Counted from the stretch's first letter, positions 15,939 through 26,132 are shown. The stretch is DNA of 64,000 bases from Sanguibacter gelidistatuariae (GCF_900096585.1 NZ_FMYH01000001.1:744001-808000); one strand, 5' to 3'. The notes: a model not told the origin generated them from the letters alone. Numbers and translations are program-made.

Positions 15939-17603
15939 ATGTCGCTCCTCCCTCGTTCCTCGCGTCCGCCGCGTCGCCGACTCACCCTCCTGACCGTCAC
16001 CGCGCTCGCCGGCGCGCTCACCCTGAGCGCGTGCGCCGGAGGCAGCTCCGCGAGCTCCGGAACCGCAGGAGCCACGACCGCCGCGCCGACGTCGGCACCG
16101 ACCCCCGGTGGAGACCTGCGGTTCGCGCTCGGCGCCTCGCCGCAGGGCGTCGACCCGCAGCAGGTCGGCTCGAACGTGAGCATCTACATCGCCCGCCAGC
16201 TCGCCGACTCCCTCACCGACCAGGACCCCAAGACCGGGGAGATCGTGCCCTGGCTCGCCTCGAGCTGGGAGGTCAGCCCCGACCTCACCCAGTTCACCTT
16301 CCACCTGCGCGACGACGTGACGTTCTCCGACGGCACGGCGCTGACGGCCGAGACGGTCAAGAAGAACTTCGATTCACTCACGACCGACCTCGCCGGCGTC
16401 GCTACCCTCGCCGGCTCCTACCTCGCGGGATACACCGGAACGACGGTCGTGGACGAGCACACGGTCACGGTCGCCTTCGCCGAGCCGAACGCGCAGTTCC
16501 TCCAGGCCACCTCGACCGTCTCCCTCGCGATCGTCTCCGACGCGACCACCACCGTGCCCGCCCCCGAGCGGTTGCAGGGGAAGGTCATCGGATCGGGACC
16601 CTTCACGCTGGGCAGCTACACCCAGGATCAGGGCGCCGCGATCGTCAAGCGGGCCGGGTACAACTGGGCCTCGGATGCCTTCGACCACCAGGGCGAGGCC
16701 TACCTCGACTCGGTGACCTTCTCGATCGTCCCCGAGTCCGGCGTGCGGGCCGGCGGCCTGGCCTCCGACCAGTTCGACGCGGTCGGTGACGTGCTGCCCC
16801 AGGACGTGCCGCTCGTAGAGTCCGGTGGCGGGGCGATCCTCAACCGCTCCAACCCAGGCATCACGTTCATCCTGCACGTCAACACGTCTAAGGCCCCGCT
16901 CGACGACGCGGCCGTGCGCCAGGCGGTCCAGGTCGCGATCAACCGCCAGGAGCTCGTCGACACGGTGCTCTCGGACAAGTTCCTGCCGGCCACGAGCGTG
17001 CTCGCGGCGAACACCCCCGGCTACAAGGACCTCTCCGACAAGCTCGCCTTCGAACCTGACAAGGCCGCAAAGATCCTCGACGAAGACGGTTGGGTTCTCG
17101 CCGCGGACGGGATCCGGGAGAAGGACGGCCAGAAGCTGACCTTCGACGTCGTCTACGCCCCGCTGTTCACCGGCTCCCAGGCTGTGCTCGAGCTCACGCA
17201 GCAGCAGCTGCGCGCCGTCGGCATCGACCTCGAGCTGCGTCAGCAGACCCCGGCCGAGCAGAGCACCACCCAGAAGAACGGCGACTACGACACCTACTAC
17301 TACAACTCCACCCGCGCAGAGGGCGACATCCTGCGCACCGGCTTCTCCTCGAAGTTCAACAACCTCAACCGCCGCGCGGCCGACACGGTCCTGGACCCGC
17401 TCCTGGAGTCCGAGCTCAGCGAGCCCGACGCGGCCAAGCGGGCCGACCTCCTCGGCCAGGCGCAGGACATCATCGTCGACGAGGGCTACGCCATCCCGAT
17501 CTTCGAGCTCGCCCAGTCCATCGGCGTGGGCAAGGACGTCCAGGGCCTCGGCTTCGAAGCCTCCTCGCGTCTGAAGTTCTATGACGCGTGGATCCAGCAG
17601 TGA
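15939..17603 (+). CDS. ABC transporter substrate-binding lipoprotein, peptide/nickel type (SBP_bac_5)
   Basis: This 554-residue exported lipoprotein has a twin-arginine-like basic N-terminus, a hydrophobic core and lipobox LTLSAC with Cys32. Seen: family-5 solute-binding features such as GGDLRFALGASPQGVDPQQV near the mature start, LASSWEVSPDLTQFTFHLRD and GSGPFTLGSY. It delivers ligand to the permeases encoded next (17617, 18579) and the fused ATPase (19580). Placement between LLM monooxygenases and the rest of the sulfur cluster suggests a sulfur-containing peptide or amino-acid conjugate as ligand, which is inference. Confidence 0.9.
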   Translation: MSLLPRSSRPPRRRLTLLTVTALAGALTLSACAGGSSASSGTAGATTAAPTSAPTPGGDLRFALGASPQGVDPQQVGSNVSIYIARQLADSLTDQDPKTGEIVPWLASSWEVSPDLTQFTFHLRDDVTFSDGTALTAETVKKNFDSLTTDLAGVATLAGSYLAGYTGTTVVDEHTVTVAFAEPNAQFLQATSTVSLAIVSDATTTVPAPERLQGKVIGSGPFTLGSYTQDQGAAIVKRAGYNWASDAFDHQGEAYLDSVTFSIVPESGVRAGGLASDQFDAVGDVLPQDVPLVESGGGAILNRSNPGITFILHVNTSKAPLDDAAVRQAVQVAINRQELVDTVLSDKFLPATSVLAANTPGYKDLSDKLAFEPDKAAKILDEDGWVLAADGIREKDGQKLTFDVVYAPLFTGSQAVLELTQQQLRAVGIDLELRQQTPAEQSTTQKNGDYDTYYYNSTRAEGDILRTGFSSKFNNLNRRAADTVLDPLLESELSEPDAAKRADLLGQAQDIIVDEGYAIPIFELAQSIGVGKDVQGLGFEASSRLKFYDAWIQQ

Positions 17604-17616
17604 GGCCGGCGCGGTC

Positions 17617-18567
17617 ATGACCGGATACATCGCGCGCCGCCTGCTCCAGGCGGCGGGGGTGCTGTGGGCGGCGTTCACCGTCTCCTTCCTCATCCTCTTC
17701 CTGCTCCCCAGCGACCCGGTGAGCATCATGCTCGACGCGGCCTCCGGGAACGGGTACGTCGATCCGGCCAAGGCCGCCGAGCTCCGCGCGTCCTACGGCT
17801 TCGACCAGGGACCGCTCGAGCAGTACCTACGGATGCTCGGGCGGGCCCTGACCGGGGACCTGGGGACGTCGATCAGTTCGGGGGCCAAGGTCACCACGCT
17901 CATCGCGCAGTCCTTCCCCGAGACGCTCAAGCTCGCCGCGCTCGCCCTGGCGCTCTCGCTCGTACTCGGCGCGGGGATCGCGACCGCCTCGGTGTGGACC
18001 CGGTCCGGGCGGCTGCGTCAGCTCCTGCTGTCGCTGCCCCCGGTCGGGGTGGCGGTCCCGACGTTCTGGATTGGGCTCATCCTGCTGCAGCTCTTCTCTT
18101 TTCGGTTCTTCCTGTTCCCGGCCGTGGGCAACGAGGGGTTCGCGAGCCTCGTGCTGCCGGCCGTGACGCTGGCCATCCCGCTCTCGGCCGTCGTCGCGCA
18201 GGTGCTCGCGGAGAGCATGCAGACCGCATGGCGCACGCAGTACGTGGAGACGGCGCTGGCCAAGGGGGCTTCCCGCGGCCGGGTGATCACCCGGCACGTG
18301 GGCCGTAACGCGGCCATCCCGGCGCTGACCATCCTCGGGGTGCTCGTGGGGAACCTGCTCGCCGGGTCCGTGGTCGTGGAGACGGTGTTCTCCCGGGCCG
18401 GCTTCGGCCGGCTCATCCAGACCTCGGTCCAGGCCCAGGACATCCCTGTGGTCCAGGGGCTCGTCGTGGTCGCGGCCCTCGTGTTCGTGCTCGTCAACCT
18501 CGCGGTCGACCTCGCCTACCCGGTGCTCGACCCGCGCATCACCCGAACCGCTCGCACGACCACCTGA
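17617..18567 (+). CDS. ABC transporter permease, DppB type
   Basis: This 316-residue inner-membrane permease has six predicted segments, the N-terminal MTGYIARRLLQAAGVLWAAF characteristic of DppB-type subunits, and the EAA loop (ETALAKGASRGRVITRHVG) for contact with the ATPase. The ATG at 17617 is 13 bases after the binding-protein stop; the frame extends upstream to 17581 but would overlap that gene. It pairs with the DppC-type permease 11 bases downstream. Confidence 0.9.
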   Translation: MTGYIARRLLQAAGVLWAAFTVSFLILFLLPSDPVSIMLDAASGNGYVDPAKAAELRASYGFDQGPLEQYLRMLGRALTGDLGTSISSGAKVTTLIAQSFPETLKLAALALALSLVLGAGIATASVWTRSGRLRQLLLSLPPVGVAVPTFWIGLILLQLFSFRFFLFPAVGNEGFASLVLPAVTLAIPLSAVVAQVLAESMQTAWRTQYVETALAKGASRGRVITRHVGRNAAIPALTILGVLVGNLLAGSVVVETVFSRAGFGRLIQTSVQAQDIPVVQGLVVVAALVFVLVNLAVDLAYPVLDPRITRTARTTT

Positions 18568-18578
18568 GAGGAGATGAC

Positions 18579-19580
18579 ATGACTGTGCTCAAGGCGGCTG
18601 CCACTCCGGTAGCCGACGCAGACGCAGCGCGCGACGCCGTACTCGCTGCGCCCGACGAGGCGACGTCCGACGACGCGTCCGACACCCTGCCCGACGACGC
18701 GCCGCGCGCGGACGGGCGGCTCGACCGAGCCTGGAACGTCCCGCGGATCGGCGCCAGCCGGGGCTGGGCGCGCGCCCGGACGCTCCTGCGCCCCGGCGTG
18801 GTGGTGCCGCTCCTCGTCGTGCTGGTCGTCCTGGCGTGGGGTGTCGTCCCGTCGCTGTTCACGTCCTACGACCCGATCACCGGTGTGCCGGCGGACAAGC
18901 TCCTGGGCCCCAGCTCGGCGCACTGGTTCGGGACCGATCACCTCGGCCGGGACCTGTTCTCCCGGACGGTGCACGGCACCGGGCTCTCGCTCAAGGCCGC
19001 GTTCATCGCGCTCGCGATCTCCCTCGTGGTGGGGGCGGCCATCGGTCTGTTCGCCGGGTTCCTCGGCGGCTGGGTCGACGACGCGCTCATGCGCCTGGTC
19101 GATGTCCTGCTGGCTATCCCCGGCCTCCTGCTCTCCCTCGCGATCGTCACGGCCCTCGGCTTCGGGACGGTCAAGGTCGCGATCGCCGTCGGCGTCGCGG
19201 GCGTGGCGACCTTCGCCCGTGTCATGCGGGCCCAGGTGCTGCGCGTCCGGAACGCGACCTTCGTCGAGGCCGCCGGCCTGGCCGGGGCCTCGCGGCTGTC
19301 GATCATCGGCCGGCACGTGCTGCCCAACGCCGCCGGGCCGGTCCTCGCGCTCGCGGCCGTCGAGCTCGGCGCGGTCATCCTCGCCGTCTCCGCCCTGAGC
19401 TTTCTCGGCTACGGGGCTGTCCCGCCCACCCCCGAGTGGGGTTCGCTCATCTCCGAGGGTCGCAACTACCTCGCGGTCGCGTGGTGGTACTCGACCATGC
19501 CGGGCCTCGTCATCATCGTCTTTGTCGTGGCGGTCAACCGCCTAGGACGATCCCTGCACCCCGCGGAAGGACACCACTGA
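18579..19580 (+). CDS. ABC transporter permease, DppC type
   Basis: This 333-residue permease subunit pairs with 17617-18567. About 60 N-terminal residues rich in Asp and Ala precede the first membrane segment (VVPLLVVLVVLAWGVVPSLF). Seen: the conserved GTDHLGRDLFSR, and the EAA loop EAAGLAGASRLSIIGRHVLP. GGAG lies just before the ATG. Its stop overlaps the ATPase start by one base (TGATG), so expression is coupled. Confidence 0.9.
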   Translation: MTVLKAAATPVADADAARDAVLAAPDEATSDDASDTLPDDAPRADGRLDRAWNVPRIGASRGWARARTLLRPGVVVPLLVVLVVLAWGVVPSLFTSYDPITGVPADKLLGPSSAHWFGTDHLGRDLFSRTVHGTGLSLKAAFIALAISLVVGAAIGLFAGFLGGWVDDALMRLVDVLLAIPGLLLSLAIVTALGFGTVKVAIAVGVAGVATFARVMRAQVLRVRNATFVEAAGLAGASRLSIIGRHVLPNAAGPVLALAAVELGAVILAVSALSFLGYGAVPPTPEWGSLISEGRNYLAVAWWYSTMPGLVIIVFVVAVNRLGRSLHPAEGHH

Positions 19581-21313
19581 TGGTTGCTCCAGCGCTCACC
19601 GTGACCGACCTGCGCGTGGCCTACGGGTCGCGTGCCCGCGGCACCGACCCGGCCACCGACGTCGTGCACGGCGTGTCCTTCTCCGTCCTGCCCGGTGAGG
19701 TCGTCGCCCTCGTGGGCGAGTCCGGCTCGGGCAAGAGCACGACGGCGCACGCCGCGGTCGGGCTGCTGCCCGGCAGCGGGCACGTGACCGGCGGGCAGAT
19801 CCTGCTCGGCGGCGATGCGCTCGACCTCACGACCCTGCCGCCGCGCGCCTGGCAACGGGTGCGCGGCGCGCGCATCGGGCTTGTCCCGCAGGATCCGGCG
19901 GTCGCCCTCAACCCGGTCGCGCGGATCGGTGACCAGGTTGCCGAGGTGCTGCGGATCCATCGCTGGGCCACCCGGTCCCAGGCGAAGGCGCGCGCGGTCG
20001 AGATCCTCGAGTCCGTCGGGCTGGACAACCCGGCCGCCCGCGCCCGCCAGTACCCGCACGAGCTCTCCGGCGGCATGCGCCAGCGCGTGCTCATCGGCAT
20101 CGCGCTCGCCTGTGAGCCCGAGCTGGTCATCGCCGACGAACCGACGAGCGCCCTCGACGTGACCGTCCAGCGCACCGTGCTCGACCTGCTGGGCGAGCTC
20201 ACCTCACGGATCGGCACCGCGGTCCTGCTCATCACGCACGACCTCGCCGTGGCGGCCGACCGCGCGGACCGGGTCGTGGTGCTCAAGGACGGGCTGATCG
20301 TCGAGCAGGGGGTGACTGCGGACGTGCTGGGCAACCCCCAGCACGCCTACACCCGCGAGCTGCTGGCCGCGGCGCCGAGCCTGAGCGACGTGCGGCGCCG
20401 GCCGGTAGCTGGTCCGGTGGCTGCCGCTGCGGCACCGGAAAGTGGCGTGCTCGCGGCTGCCGTGCCACGAGTTCCGGTGCTGGCCGTCTCCGGGCTGACG
20501 AAGGTCTTCCGGCTACCCGGCGGGCGCGGGCAGGACGCGTCGATCACCGCGGTCGACGACGTGAGCTTCGAGGTCCACCGCGGTCGCACCCTCGCCCTTG
20601 TGGGGGAGTCCGGCTCGGGCAAGTCGACGACGGCTCGCCTCGTGCTGGGGCTCACCTCCGCGGCCGCCGGCACCGTGCGCTTCGACGGGACCGACGTCAC
20701 CGTGAGTGGCGGGGGCCGCGGACGGGGTGGACGGGTCGACGCGGCCGCGCTCAAGGAGCTGCGCCGCCGGACGGCGCTCGTCTACCAGAACCCCTACGCC
20801 TCCCTCGAACCGCGGTTCAGCGTCGGGCAGATCATCGACGAGCCGCTGCGCGCCCACCAGATCGGTTCCTCGGCCGAGCGCCGCGACCGGGTGGCCGAGC
20901 TCATCGATCTGGTACGGCTGCCCGCCGGCTATATCGAGCGTCGACCGGAGGAGCTTTCGGGGGGCCAGCGTCAGCGCGTGGCCATCGCCCGGGCGCTCGC
21001 CCTCGACCCCGAGCTCGTGGTCCTCGACGAACCGACCAGCGCCCTCGACGTCTCCGTCCAGGCGCAGATCCTCGACCTGCTGGCCGGCCTGCAGGACTCC
21101 CACGGCCTCACCTACCTGTTCATCTCCCACGACCTCGCGGTCGTGCGGCAGGTGGCCGACGACGTCGCGGTCATGCGTGGCGGTCGCGTCGTCGAGCTCG
21201 GTCCGACGCAACAGATCTTCGACCACCCGGTCGAGGAGTACACCCGGTCGCTGCTCGCGGCGATCCCGGGGAGCCACCGCCCGACCCGCACCCTCGAAGG
21301 AGTCATCGCATGA
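19580..21313 (+). CDS. fused ABC transporter ATP-binding protein (DppD-DppF type)
   Basis: This 577-residue protein carries two complete ATPase domains in one chain. Domain 1 has GESGSGKST near residue 47 and LSGGMRQRV near 162; domain 2 has GESGSGKST near 342 and LSGGQRQRV near 459. An Ala/Val-rich linker at about 270-300 joins them. In many peptide importers these are separate DppD and DppF subunits. It energises the importer encoded by the three preceding genes. Start overlaps the DppC stop, and its own stop overlaps the DUF1684 gene start (ATGA). Confidence 0.92.
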   Translation: MVAPALTVTDLRVAYGSRARGTDPATDVVHGVSFSVLPGEVVALVGESGSGKSTTAHAAVGLLPGSGHVTGGQILLGGDALDLTTLPPRAWQRVRGARIGLVPQDPAVALNPVARIGDQVAEVLRIHRWATRSQAKARAVEILESVGLDNPAARARQYPHELSGGMRQRVLIGIALACEPELVIADEPTSALDVTVQRTVLDLLGELTSRIGTAVLLITHDLAVAADRADRVVVLKDGLIVEQGVTADVLGNPQHAYTRELLAAAPSLSDVRRRPVAGPVAAAAAPESGVLAAAVPRVPVLAVSGLTKVFRLPGGRGQDASITAVDDVSFEVHRGRTLALVGESGSGKSTTARLVLGLTSAAAGTVRFDGTDVTVSGGGRGRGGRVDAAALKELRRRTALVYQNPYASLEPRFSVGQIIDEPLRAHQIGSSAERRDRVAELIDLVRLPAGYIERRPEELSGGQRQRVAIARALALDPELVVLDEPTSALDVSVQAQILDLLAGLQDSHGLTYLFISHDLAVVRQVADDVAVMRGGRVVELGPTQQIFDHPVEEYTRSLLAAIPGSHRPTRTLEGVIA

Positions 21314-22251
21314 CGATCACCGACCCCACCCCAGCCGCCCCGACCACCGCCGCTCCGTCCGCTGACGCCGCCGACTGGCAGGCCTGGCGCGCTTCCCGCG
21401 AGGAGGGCCTGACCGGCGAGCACGGCTGGCTCACGCTCACCGCGCTGCACCACCTGCCCGCGACCCCGCAGGCGCTGCCGGGCCTGCCCGGGCAGTGGTG
21501 GGCCGATGCCGACGGCGCCCACGTGCGGGCCGCCGCCGACGAGGCGATCCGCGCCCTTGACACCCGGATCGGGCTGGAGGCCACCGACCAGCCCCTCGAC
21601 GGCGTGCACACGGTCGTGGTCCCCGAGGCTGCCAGCACCGTGGCCGCGATCGCCGGTGACAACCGGGCCGTCGAGGTGGCGCTGCGCACCGGCGGGTACA
21701 TCGCCCGGGTCCGCGACCCCGAGGCTCCCGCCCGGGCCTCCTTCTCCGGGGTGCCGACCTACGCCTATGACCCTTCCTGGGTGCTCGAGGCGCCGGTGCG
21801 CTGGTACGACGAGCCGGTTGCCGCCGTCGTCGGCGCCGCGCAGCTGGGCCTGCGCCACGACGTAGTTGTCATCGGCGAGCTCGACCTGACCCGCGACGGC
21901 CTGACCGCCACCCTGAAGATCACCGGCAAGGGCCCAGACACCGCGACCGTGCTGTTCTCCGAGGAGAACGACGCAACGGCCGAGTGGCGGATCCTCTTCC
22001 TCGACAGCGCCGCCGGGGCGAGCGCCGCCGGCGAGGCGCCCGTGACGGTCCGCCTCGACCTCAACCGCACGCTCAACCTGCCCTACGCCTTCTCCGACTT
22101 CGGCACGTGCCCGCGGCCGGTCGAGGGCAACCACGTGCCCTTCGCGGTCACGGCCGGCGAGCAGGTACCGACGGTGCACACACCCGCAGTGCACACACCC
22201 GCAGTGCAGGCACCGGCTGCGACGACGCCGGGGACGAGGCTTCCGCAATGA
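21310..22251 (+). CDS. DUF1684 protein
   Basis: This 313-residue soluble protein belongs to the DUF1684 family of unknown function. Seen: a start-region WQAWRASREEGLTGEHGWLTL and a C-terminal RLDLNRTLNLPYAFSDFGTCPRP-type block, written in part (FSDFGTCPRPVEGNHVPFAV), typical of the family. A 15-base repeat near 22180-22210 gives the tail TPAVHTPAVQ. Overlaps of four bases with the ATPase gene before it and the GNAT gene after it place it firmly in the sulfur cluster. Its presence between an importer and monooxygenases is unusual and may hint at a role for the family. Confidence 0.82.
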   Translation: MTITDPTPAAPTTAAPSADAADWQAWRASREEGLTGEHGWLTLTALHHLPATPQALPGLPGQWWADADGAHVRAAADEAIRALDTRIGLEATDQPLDGVHTVVVPEAASTVAAIAGDNRAVEVALRTGGYIARVRDPEAPARASFSGVPTYAYDPSWVLEAPVRWYDEPVAAVVGAAQLGLRHDVVVIGELDLTRDGLTATLKITGKGPDTATVLFSEENDATAEWRILFLDSAAGASAAGEAPVTVRLDLNRTLNLPYAFSDFGTCPRPVEGNHVPFAVTAGEQVPTVHTPAVHTPAVQAPAATTPGTRLPQ

Positions 22252-22853
22252 CGCTCTCGACCCGGCGGAACCGGGCCAGCGCCCCGGGTGGGGAGCTCCT
22301 CGATGTGCGCTCGGTGCACCTCGACGACCCGCTCGTGCGGCCGCTGCTGGAGGACCTGGCCGCAGAGTACGCGACGCGCTACTCCGACGTGCTCACCGCC
22401 GACGACCTGCTCCACGAGATGGAGGAGTACCCGGCCGCGGACTTCGCCGCCCCCGACGGCGACCTCATCCTCGTGCTCCTCGGGCCGGCGCCCGTCGCCG
22501 GTGGCGCCTTCCGCCGCCGGACCGAGCCCGAGCTCGGTGACGTGCGGCTCAGCGCCTACCCGAGCCGCGCCCGGGCCGAGGACGGCACGCCCGCGGTGCC
22601 CACCGCCGAGCTCAAGCGCATCTGGACCCACGGCGCGCACCGCCGGCGCGGGCTGGCCCGGGTCGTGCTGACCGAGCTCGAACGCCGCGCCGCCGCGAGC
22701 GGCTACGAACGCATCTACCTCACGACCGGCCCCCGCCAGCCCGAGGCGGCCGCCCTCTACGTCGCCACCGGGTACACCCCCCTGTTCGACCCCGCCGCGC
22801 CCGCCGAGGAATTCGGCCCGCTGGCCTTCGAGAAGTGGCTCTGTCCGGCCTGA
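22248..22853 (+). CDS. GNAT N-acetyltransferase
   Basis: This 201-residue Gcn5-related acetyltransferase has the acetyl-CoA loop at THGAHRRRGLARVVLTELE (about 125-145) and the C-terminal ITLTTGPRQPEA-type segment (YLTTGPRQPEAAALYVATGY). The start overlaps the DUF1684 stop by four bases. In Bacillus, S-substituted cysteines are N-acetylated by GNAT enzymes before monooxygenase cleavage, so this one could act on the imported amino acid. The parallel is inference from gene content. Confidence 0.85.
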   Translation: MTLSTRRNRASAPGGELLDVRSVHLDDPLVRPLLEDLAAEYATRYSDVLTADDLLHEMEEYPAADFAAPDGDLILVLLGPAPVAGGAFRRRTEPELGDVRLSAYPSRARAEDGTPAVPTAELKRIWTHGAHRRRGLARVVLTELERRAAASGYERIYLTTGPRQPEAAALYVATGYTPLFDPAAPAEEFGPLAFEKWLCPA

Positions 22854-22922
22854 CCTTGTGCGCCCCGGCGGTCGACGCAGCCGCCCCCGCATCACCCGGA
22901 CCCACCCCTCCCGAGGAACCCC

Positions 22923-24107
22923 ATGAGCTCGACACTAGCCACAGGTACGCCCACTTCCGGCTCGACCGACACGCCCGCCCCCGCCGCTGACGCGGCACTG
23001 ACCGCCCCGACCGCCCCGTCCACTCCGACCGCCCCGTCCACGACCCGGACGGAGCTCGAGTCGCTGCGCATCGTCGCTGCCCGCCACCCCGGCCGGTGGG
23101 TCGCGGTGGCCGCGGTCGCCGTCGTGCTCGCCATGATCGTCAGCTCGCTGGCTACCAACCAGCGCTGGGAATGGTCGATCATCGTGCAGTACCTCACCTG
23201 GCCCTCCGTGCTGCAGGGGCTGTGGGCCACGCTCCGCCTCACCGCGGTCGCCGCGGTCCTCGGCTTCGGCCTGGGGACAGTCCTCGCGCTCATGCGCCTG
23301 TCCCGCTCACCGCACCTGCAGTGGGTCTCCTGGGCCTACACCTGGGTCTTCCGGTCCGTGCCGCTGATCCTGCAGCTGCTGCTCTGGTACAACCTCGCCT
23401 ACCTCTACCCGACCCTGTCGCTCGGCATCCCCTTCGGCCCCGAGTTCACGGAGTTCAGCACGCTCTCCGTGATCAACAAGTTCGGCGCCGCGGTGCTCGG
23501 CCTGGGCCTGTCCCAGGCGGCCTACTCCGCCGAGATCATCCGGGCCGGCATCCTCAGCGTCGACCAGGGCCAGCACGAGGCCGCCGCCGCGCTGGGCATC
23601 CCGCGCTCGCGGCAGTCCCTGCGCATCGTCCTGCCGCAGGCCATGCGGACCATCGTGCCGACATCGGTCAACGAGATCATCGGCCTCGTCAAGGGCACCT
23701 CGGTCGTCTACGTCCTCGCCTACGGCGAGCTCTTCTACACGATCGGGGTCATCTACGGCCGCAACCTCAAGGTCGTCCCGCTGCTCATGGTCGCGGCCAT
23801 CTGGTACCTCATCATCACGACCGTCATCACGATCGTGCAGTTCTACGTCGAGCGTCACTACGCCAAGGGGGCCGTGCGGACCCTGCCACCCACCCCGCTG
23901 CAGGTGCTGCGCTGGAACGCGCTCGTCGTCTGGGCGCGTCTGACCAAGGGCGAGGCCCACCCAAGCCTGCCGCCCGCCTATGCCGCTCGCGCCGCGATCC
24001 GCGGAGGCCTGACCTGGTCGCCGGGGCACCTCACCCGGACCAGCAAGACCGCCGCGGACGTCGTCGGGCAGTCCACCCCCCGCCCCAGCCACCGCGAAGG
24101 AGCTTGA
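22923..24107 (+). CDS. amino-acid ABC transporter permease (HisM/TcyL type)
   Basis: This 394-residue membrane permease has a disordered Pro/Thr/Ala-rich N-terminus of about 45 residues, segments typical of polar-amino-acid permeases ([20 protein letters not shown]), and the coupling loop [20 protein letters not shown]. About 60 extra hydrophilic residues follow the last segment. The ATPase gene starts two bases after the stop. A single permease gene suggests a homodimer. Amino-acid importers of this class carry cystine and S-substituted cysteines in related operons. Confidence 0.9.
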   Translation: MSSTLATGTPTSGSTDTPAPAADAALTAPTAPSTPTAPSTTRTELESLRIVAARHPGRWVAVAAVAVVLAMIVSSLATNQRWEWSIIVQYLTWPSVLQGLWATLRLTAVAAVLGFGLGTVLALMRLSRSPHLQWVSWAYTWVFRSVPLILQLLLWYNLAYLYPTLSLGIPFGPEFTEFSTLSVINKFGAAVLGLGLSQAAYSAEIIRAGILSVDQGQHEAAAALGIPRSRQSLRIVLPQAMRTIVPTSVNEIIGLVKGTSVVYVLAYGELFYTIGVIYGRNLKVVPLLMVAAIWYLIITTVITIVQFYVERHYAKGAVRTLPPTPLQVLRWNALVVWARLTKGEAHPSLPPAYAARAAIRGGLTWSPGHLTRTSKTAADVVGQSTPRPSHREGA

Positions 24108-24108
24108 C

Positions 24109-24873
24109 ATGACCACCGGACTCCTCGAAGTGCACGGCGTGCACAAGAGCTACGGCACCCTCGAGGTGCTCAGCGGCGTCGACCTCACCGTCAAGCCGGG
24201 CGAGGTCACCGTGATCCTCGGTCCCTCCGGATCGGGCAAGTCCACGCTGCTGCGCGTCATCAACCACCTCGAGAAGGTGGACCGCGGCTTCGTGGCCCTG
24301 GACGGGGACCTCATCGGGTACGCCCGCAAGGGCGACACCCTGCGCGAGCTCAAGGAGAAGGACATCCTCAAGCAGCGCACCCAGATCGGCTTCGTCTTCC
24401 AGAACTTCAACCTCTTCCCGCACCTGACTGCCCTCGAGAACGTCGTCGAGGCACCGGTCAGCGCGCAGGGGCGGCCACGCGCGGAGGTCGAGGTCGAGGC
24501 CCGCGCGCTGCTCGAGCGGGTGGGCTTGGCCGACAAGGCCGACGCCCGCCCGCGCCAGCTCTCCGGCGGGCAGCAGCAACGCGTCGCGATCGCCCGGGCG
24601 CTGGCCACCAAGCCACGGCTGCTGCTCTTCGACGAGCCGACGTCGGCCCTGGACCCCGAGCTCGTCGGCGAGGTGCTCGACGTCATCAAGGGCCTCGCCC
24701 ACGAGGGGACCACCCTCGTGGTGGTCACCCACGAGATCGGCTTCGCCCGCGAGGTGGCCGACACGGTCGTCTTCATGGACGCCGGCGTCGTCGTCGAGCA
24801 GGGGCCGCCGGCCCAGGTGATCGACGCGCCCCTGCACGAGCGCACCCGCGCCTTCCTCGACAAGGTCCTGTGA
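24109..24873 (+). CDS. amino-acid ABC transporter ATP-binding protein (GlnQ/TcyN type)
   Basis: This 254-residue ATPase has Walker [10 protein letters not shown] (about 40-48), the signature [15 protein letters not shown], Walker [15 protein letters not shown] and switch His in [10 protein letters not shown]. All motifs are intact. GAAGGAG precedes the ATG at 24109, which follows the permease stop by one base. It energises the importer with 22923-24107 and the lipoprotein at 24974. Confidence 0.93.
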   Translation: MTTGLLEVHGVHKSYGTLEVLSGVDLTVKPGEVTVILGPSGSGKSTLLRVINHLEKVDRGFVALDGDLIGYARKGDTLRELKEKDILKQRTQIGFVFQNFNLFPHLTALENVVEAPVSAQGRPRAEVEVEARALLERVGLADKADARPRQLSGGQQQRVAIARALATKPRLLLFDEPTSALDPELVGEVLDVIKGLAHEGTTLVVVTHEIGFAREVADTVVFMDAGVVVEQGPPAQVIDAPLHERTRAFLDKVL

Positions 24874-24973
24874 CCCTGGCCGCCGCGGCGGCCCATCCCG
24901 ACTTTTCCATCCCTCTGCTGTACCCGACCGCCGACCGCGCACCCGCGCCGTCGACCACCTGAAAGGCACTCCG

Positions 24974-26020
24974 ATGACCCGAACGACCACTCGCCGAACG
25001 CCTGGCCGCACCCAGGCGGGTGCGCCTGCGGGCCGTGCGCCTGGCCGCACCCGCCTGGGGGCGGCGCTCGCCATCCTCCCGCTCGTCGTCGCGCTCGCCG
25101 CCTGCTCGTCGAGCAACGCCGAAGAGCCCGGTGGGAGCAAGCTCGCCGCCGACGCCAAGGCGGCCGGGCTGACCGTGAACACGACCGCAGACCAGGACCG
25201 GATCACCACGACGGAGTCCGCCGAGGCGATCGCCCTGCTCCCCGACGCCTACAAGGACAAGGACACGCTCGTCTTCTCGGTGAGCGCCTACGTCGCCCCG
25301 CTGACCTTTCTGGCCGACGACGACAAGACCCCGATCGGCTCCGAGACGGACATCGCCCACCTCATCGGCGACGCCCTCGGCAAGGAGGTCCAGATCGAGG
25401 TCAAGGCGTGGGCCGACTGGCCCCTCGCCCTGCAGTCCGGTGCCGTCGACTCCACGACCTCCAACGTCACGGTGACCGAGGAGCGCAAGGAGCTCTACGA
25501 CTTCTCCTCCTACCGGGTCGACCAGCTCGGCTGGCTCGTCAAGGCCGACAACACCAAGATCACCAAGATCACCGAAGCTAAGGACATCGCCGGTCTCACC
25601 GTCGCCGTCGGCTCGGGCACCAACCAGGAGAAGATCCTCATCGCCTGGGACGAGGAGAACAAGGCCGCCGGCCTGGAGCCGGTCGCCATCGAGTACTTCG
25701 AGAACGACGGCGACACCATCCTCGCGCTGCAGTCCGGGCGGATCGACACGTCCTTCGGCCCCAACGCGACCGCCGCCTACAAGGCGGTCGTGGCCCCCGA
25801 CGAGTTCAAGGTCGTGGGCACCGTCAACGGCGGCTGGCCGGCCACCGCACAGATCGCGGCGGCGACGCTCAAGGGCAATGGACTCGCGCCGGCCTTTACC
25901 GCGGCGATCAACCACGCGATCGAGGACGGGTCCTACACCAAGGTCCTCGGGCGCTGGGGCCTGACCGCGGAAGCGATCACCACGTCCGAGACGAACCCGC
26001 CGGGACTGCCCAAGTCCTGA
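24974..26020 (+). CDS. amino-acid ABC transporter substrate-binding lipoprotein
   Basis: This 348-residue family-3 solute-binding protein has an Arg-rich start, a hydrophobic core and lipobox VALAAC with Cys44. Seen: [35 protein letters not shown] and a block of [17 protein letters not shown], as in glutamine/cystine-binding proteins. It completes the amino-acid importer. GAAAGG lies before the ATG. A strong hairpin follows at 26030, so it may be the last gene of a major transcript, with reduced read-through into the oxidase gene. Confidence 0.9.
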   Translation: MTRTTTRRTPGRTQAGAPAGRAPGRTRLGAALAILPLVVALAACSSSNAEEPGGSKLAADAKAAGLTVNTTADQDRITTTESAEAIALLPDAYKDKDTLVFSVSAYVAPLTFLADDDKTPIGSETDIAHLIGDALGKEVQIEVKAWADWPLALQSGAVDSTTSNVTVTEERKELYDFSSYRVDQLGWLVKADNTKITKITEAKDIAGLTVAVGSGTNQEKILIAWDEENKAAGLEPVAIEYFENDGDTILALQSGRIDTSFGPNATAAYKAVVAPDEFKVVGTVNGGWPATAQIAAATLKGNGLAPAFTAAINHAIEDGSYTKVLGRWGLTAEAITTSETNPPGLPKS

Positions 26021-26029
26021 TTCGTGAGT

Positions 26030-26069
26030 CGGCCGTGCGGCGCCCCCGGATGGGGGCACCGCACGGCCG
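26030..26069 (+). terminator. hairpin terminator or attenuator inside the sulfur cluster
   Basis: An 11-bp stem (CGGCCGTGCGG) continues after one C-A mismatch into a 6-bp GCCCCC stem with loop GGAT. It begins nine bases after the binding-protein stop and 63 bases before the oxidase gene. It may divide the cluster into two transcription units or allow partial read-through. Confidence 0.7.
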
Positions 26070-26132
26070 CGCAGCTCGGCACCGCAGCACCGTAGCAACC
26101 CGGAAAAGCAACAAGCAGGAAGCAGGAACGAC

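Noticed and set aside
14436-16304. 622-codon minus-strand frame across the NtaA-type monooxygenase and the binding protein gene
   Set aside because: Shadow of two strongly supported plus-strand genes; low-complexity Gly/Arg/Glu composition.
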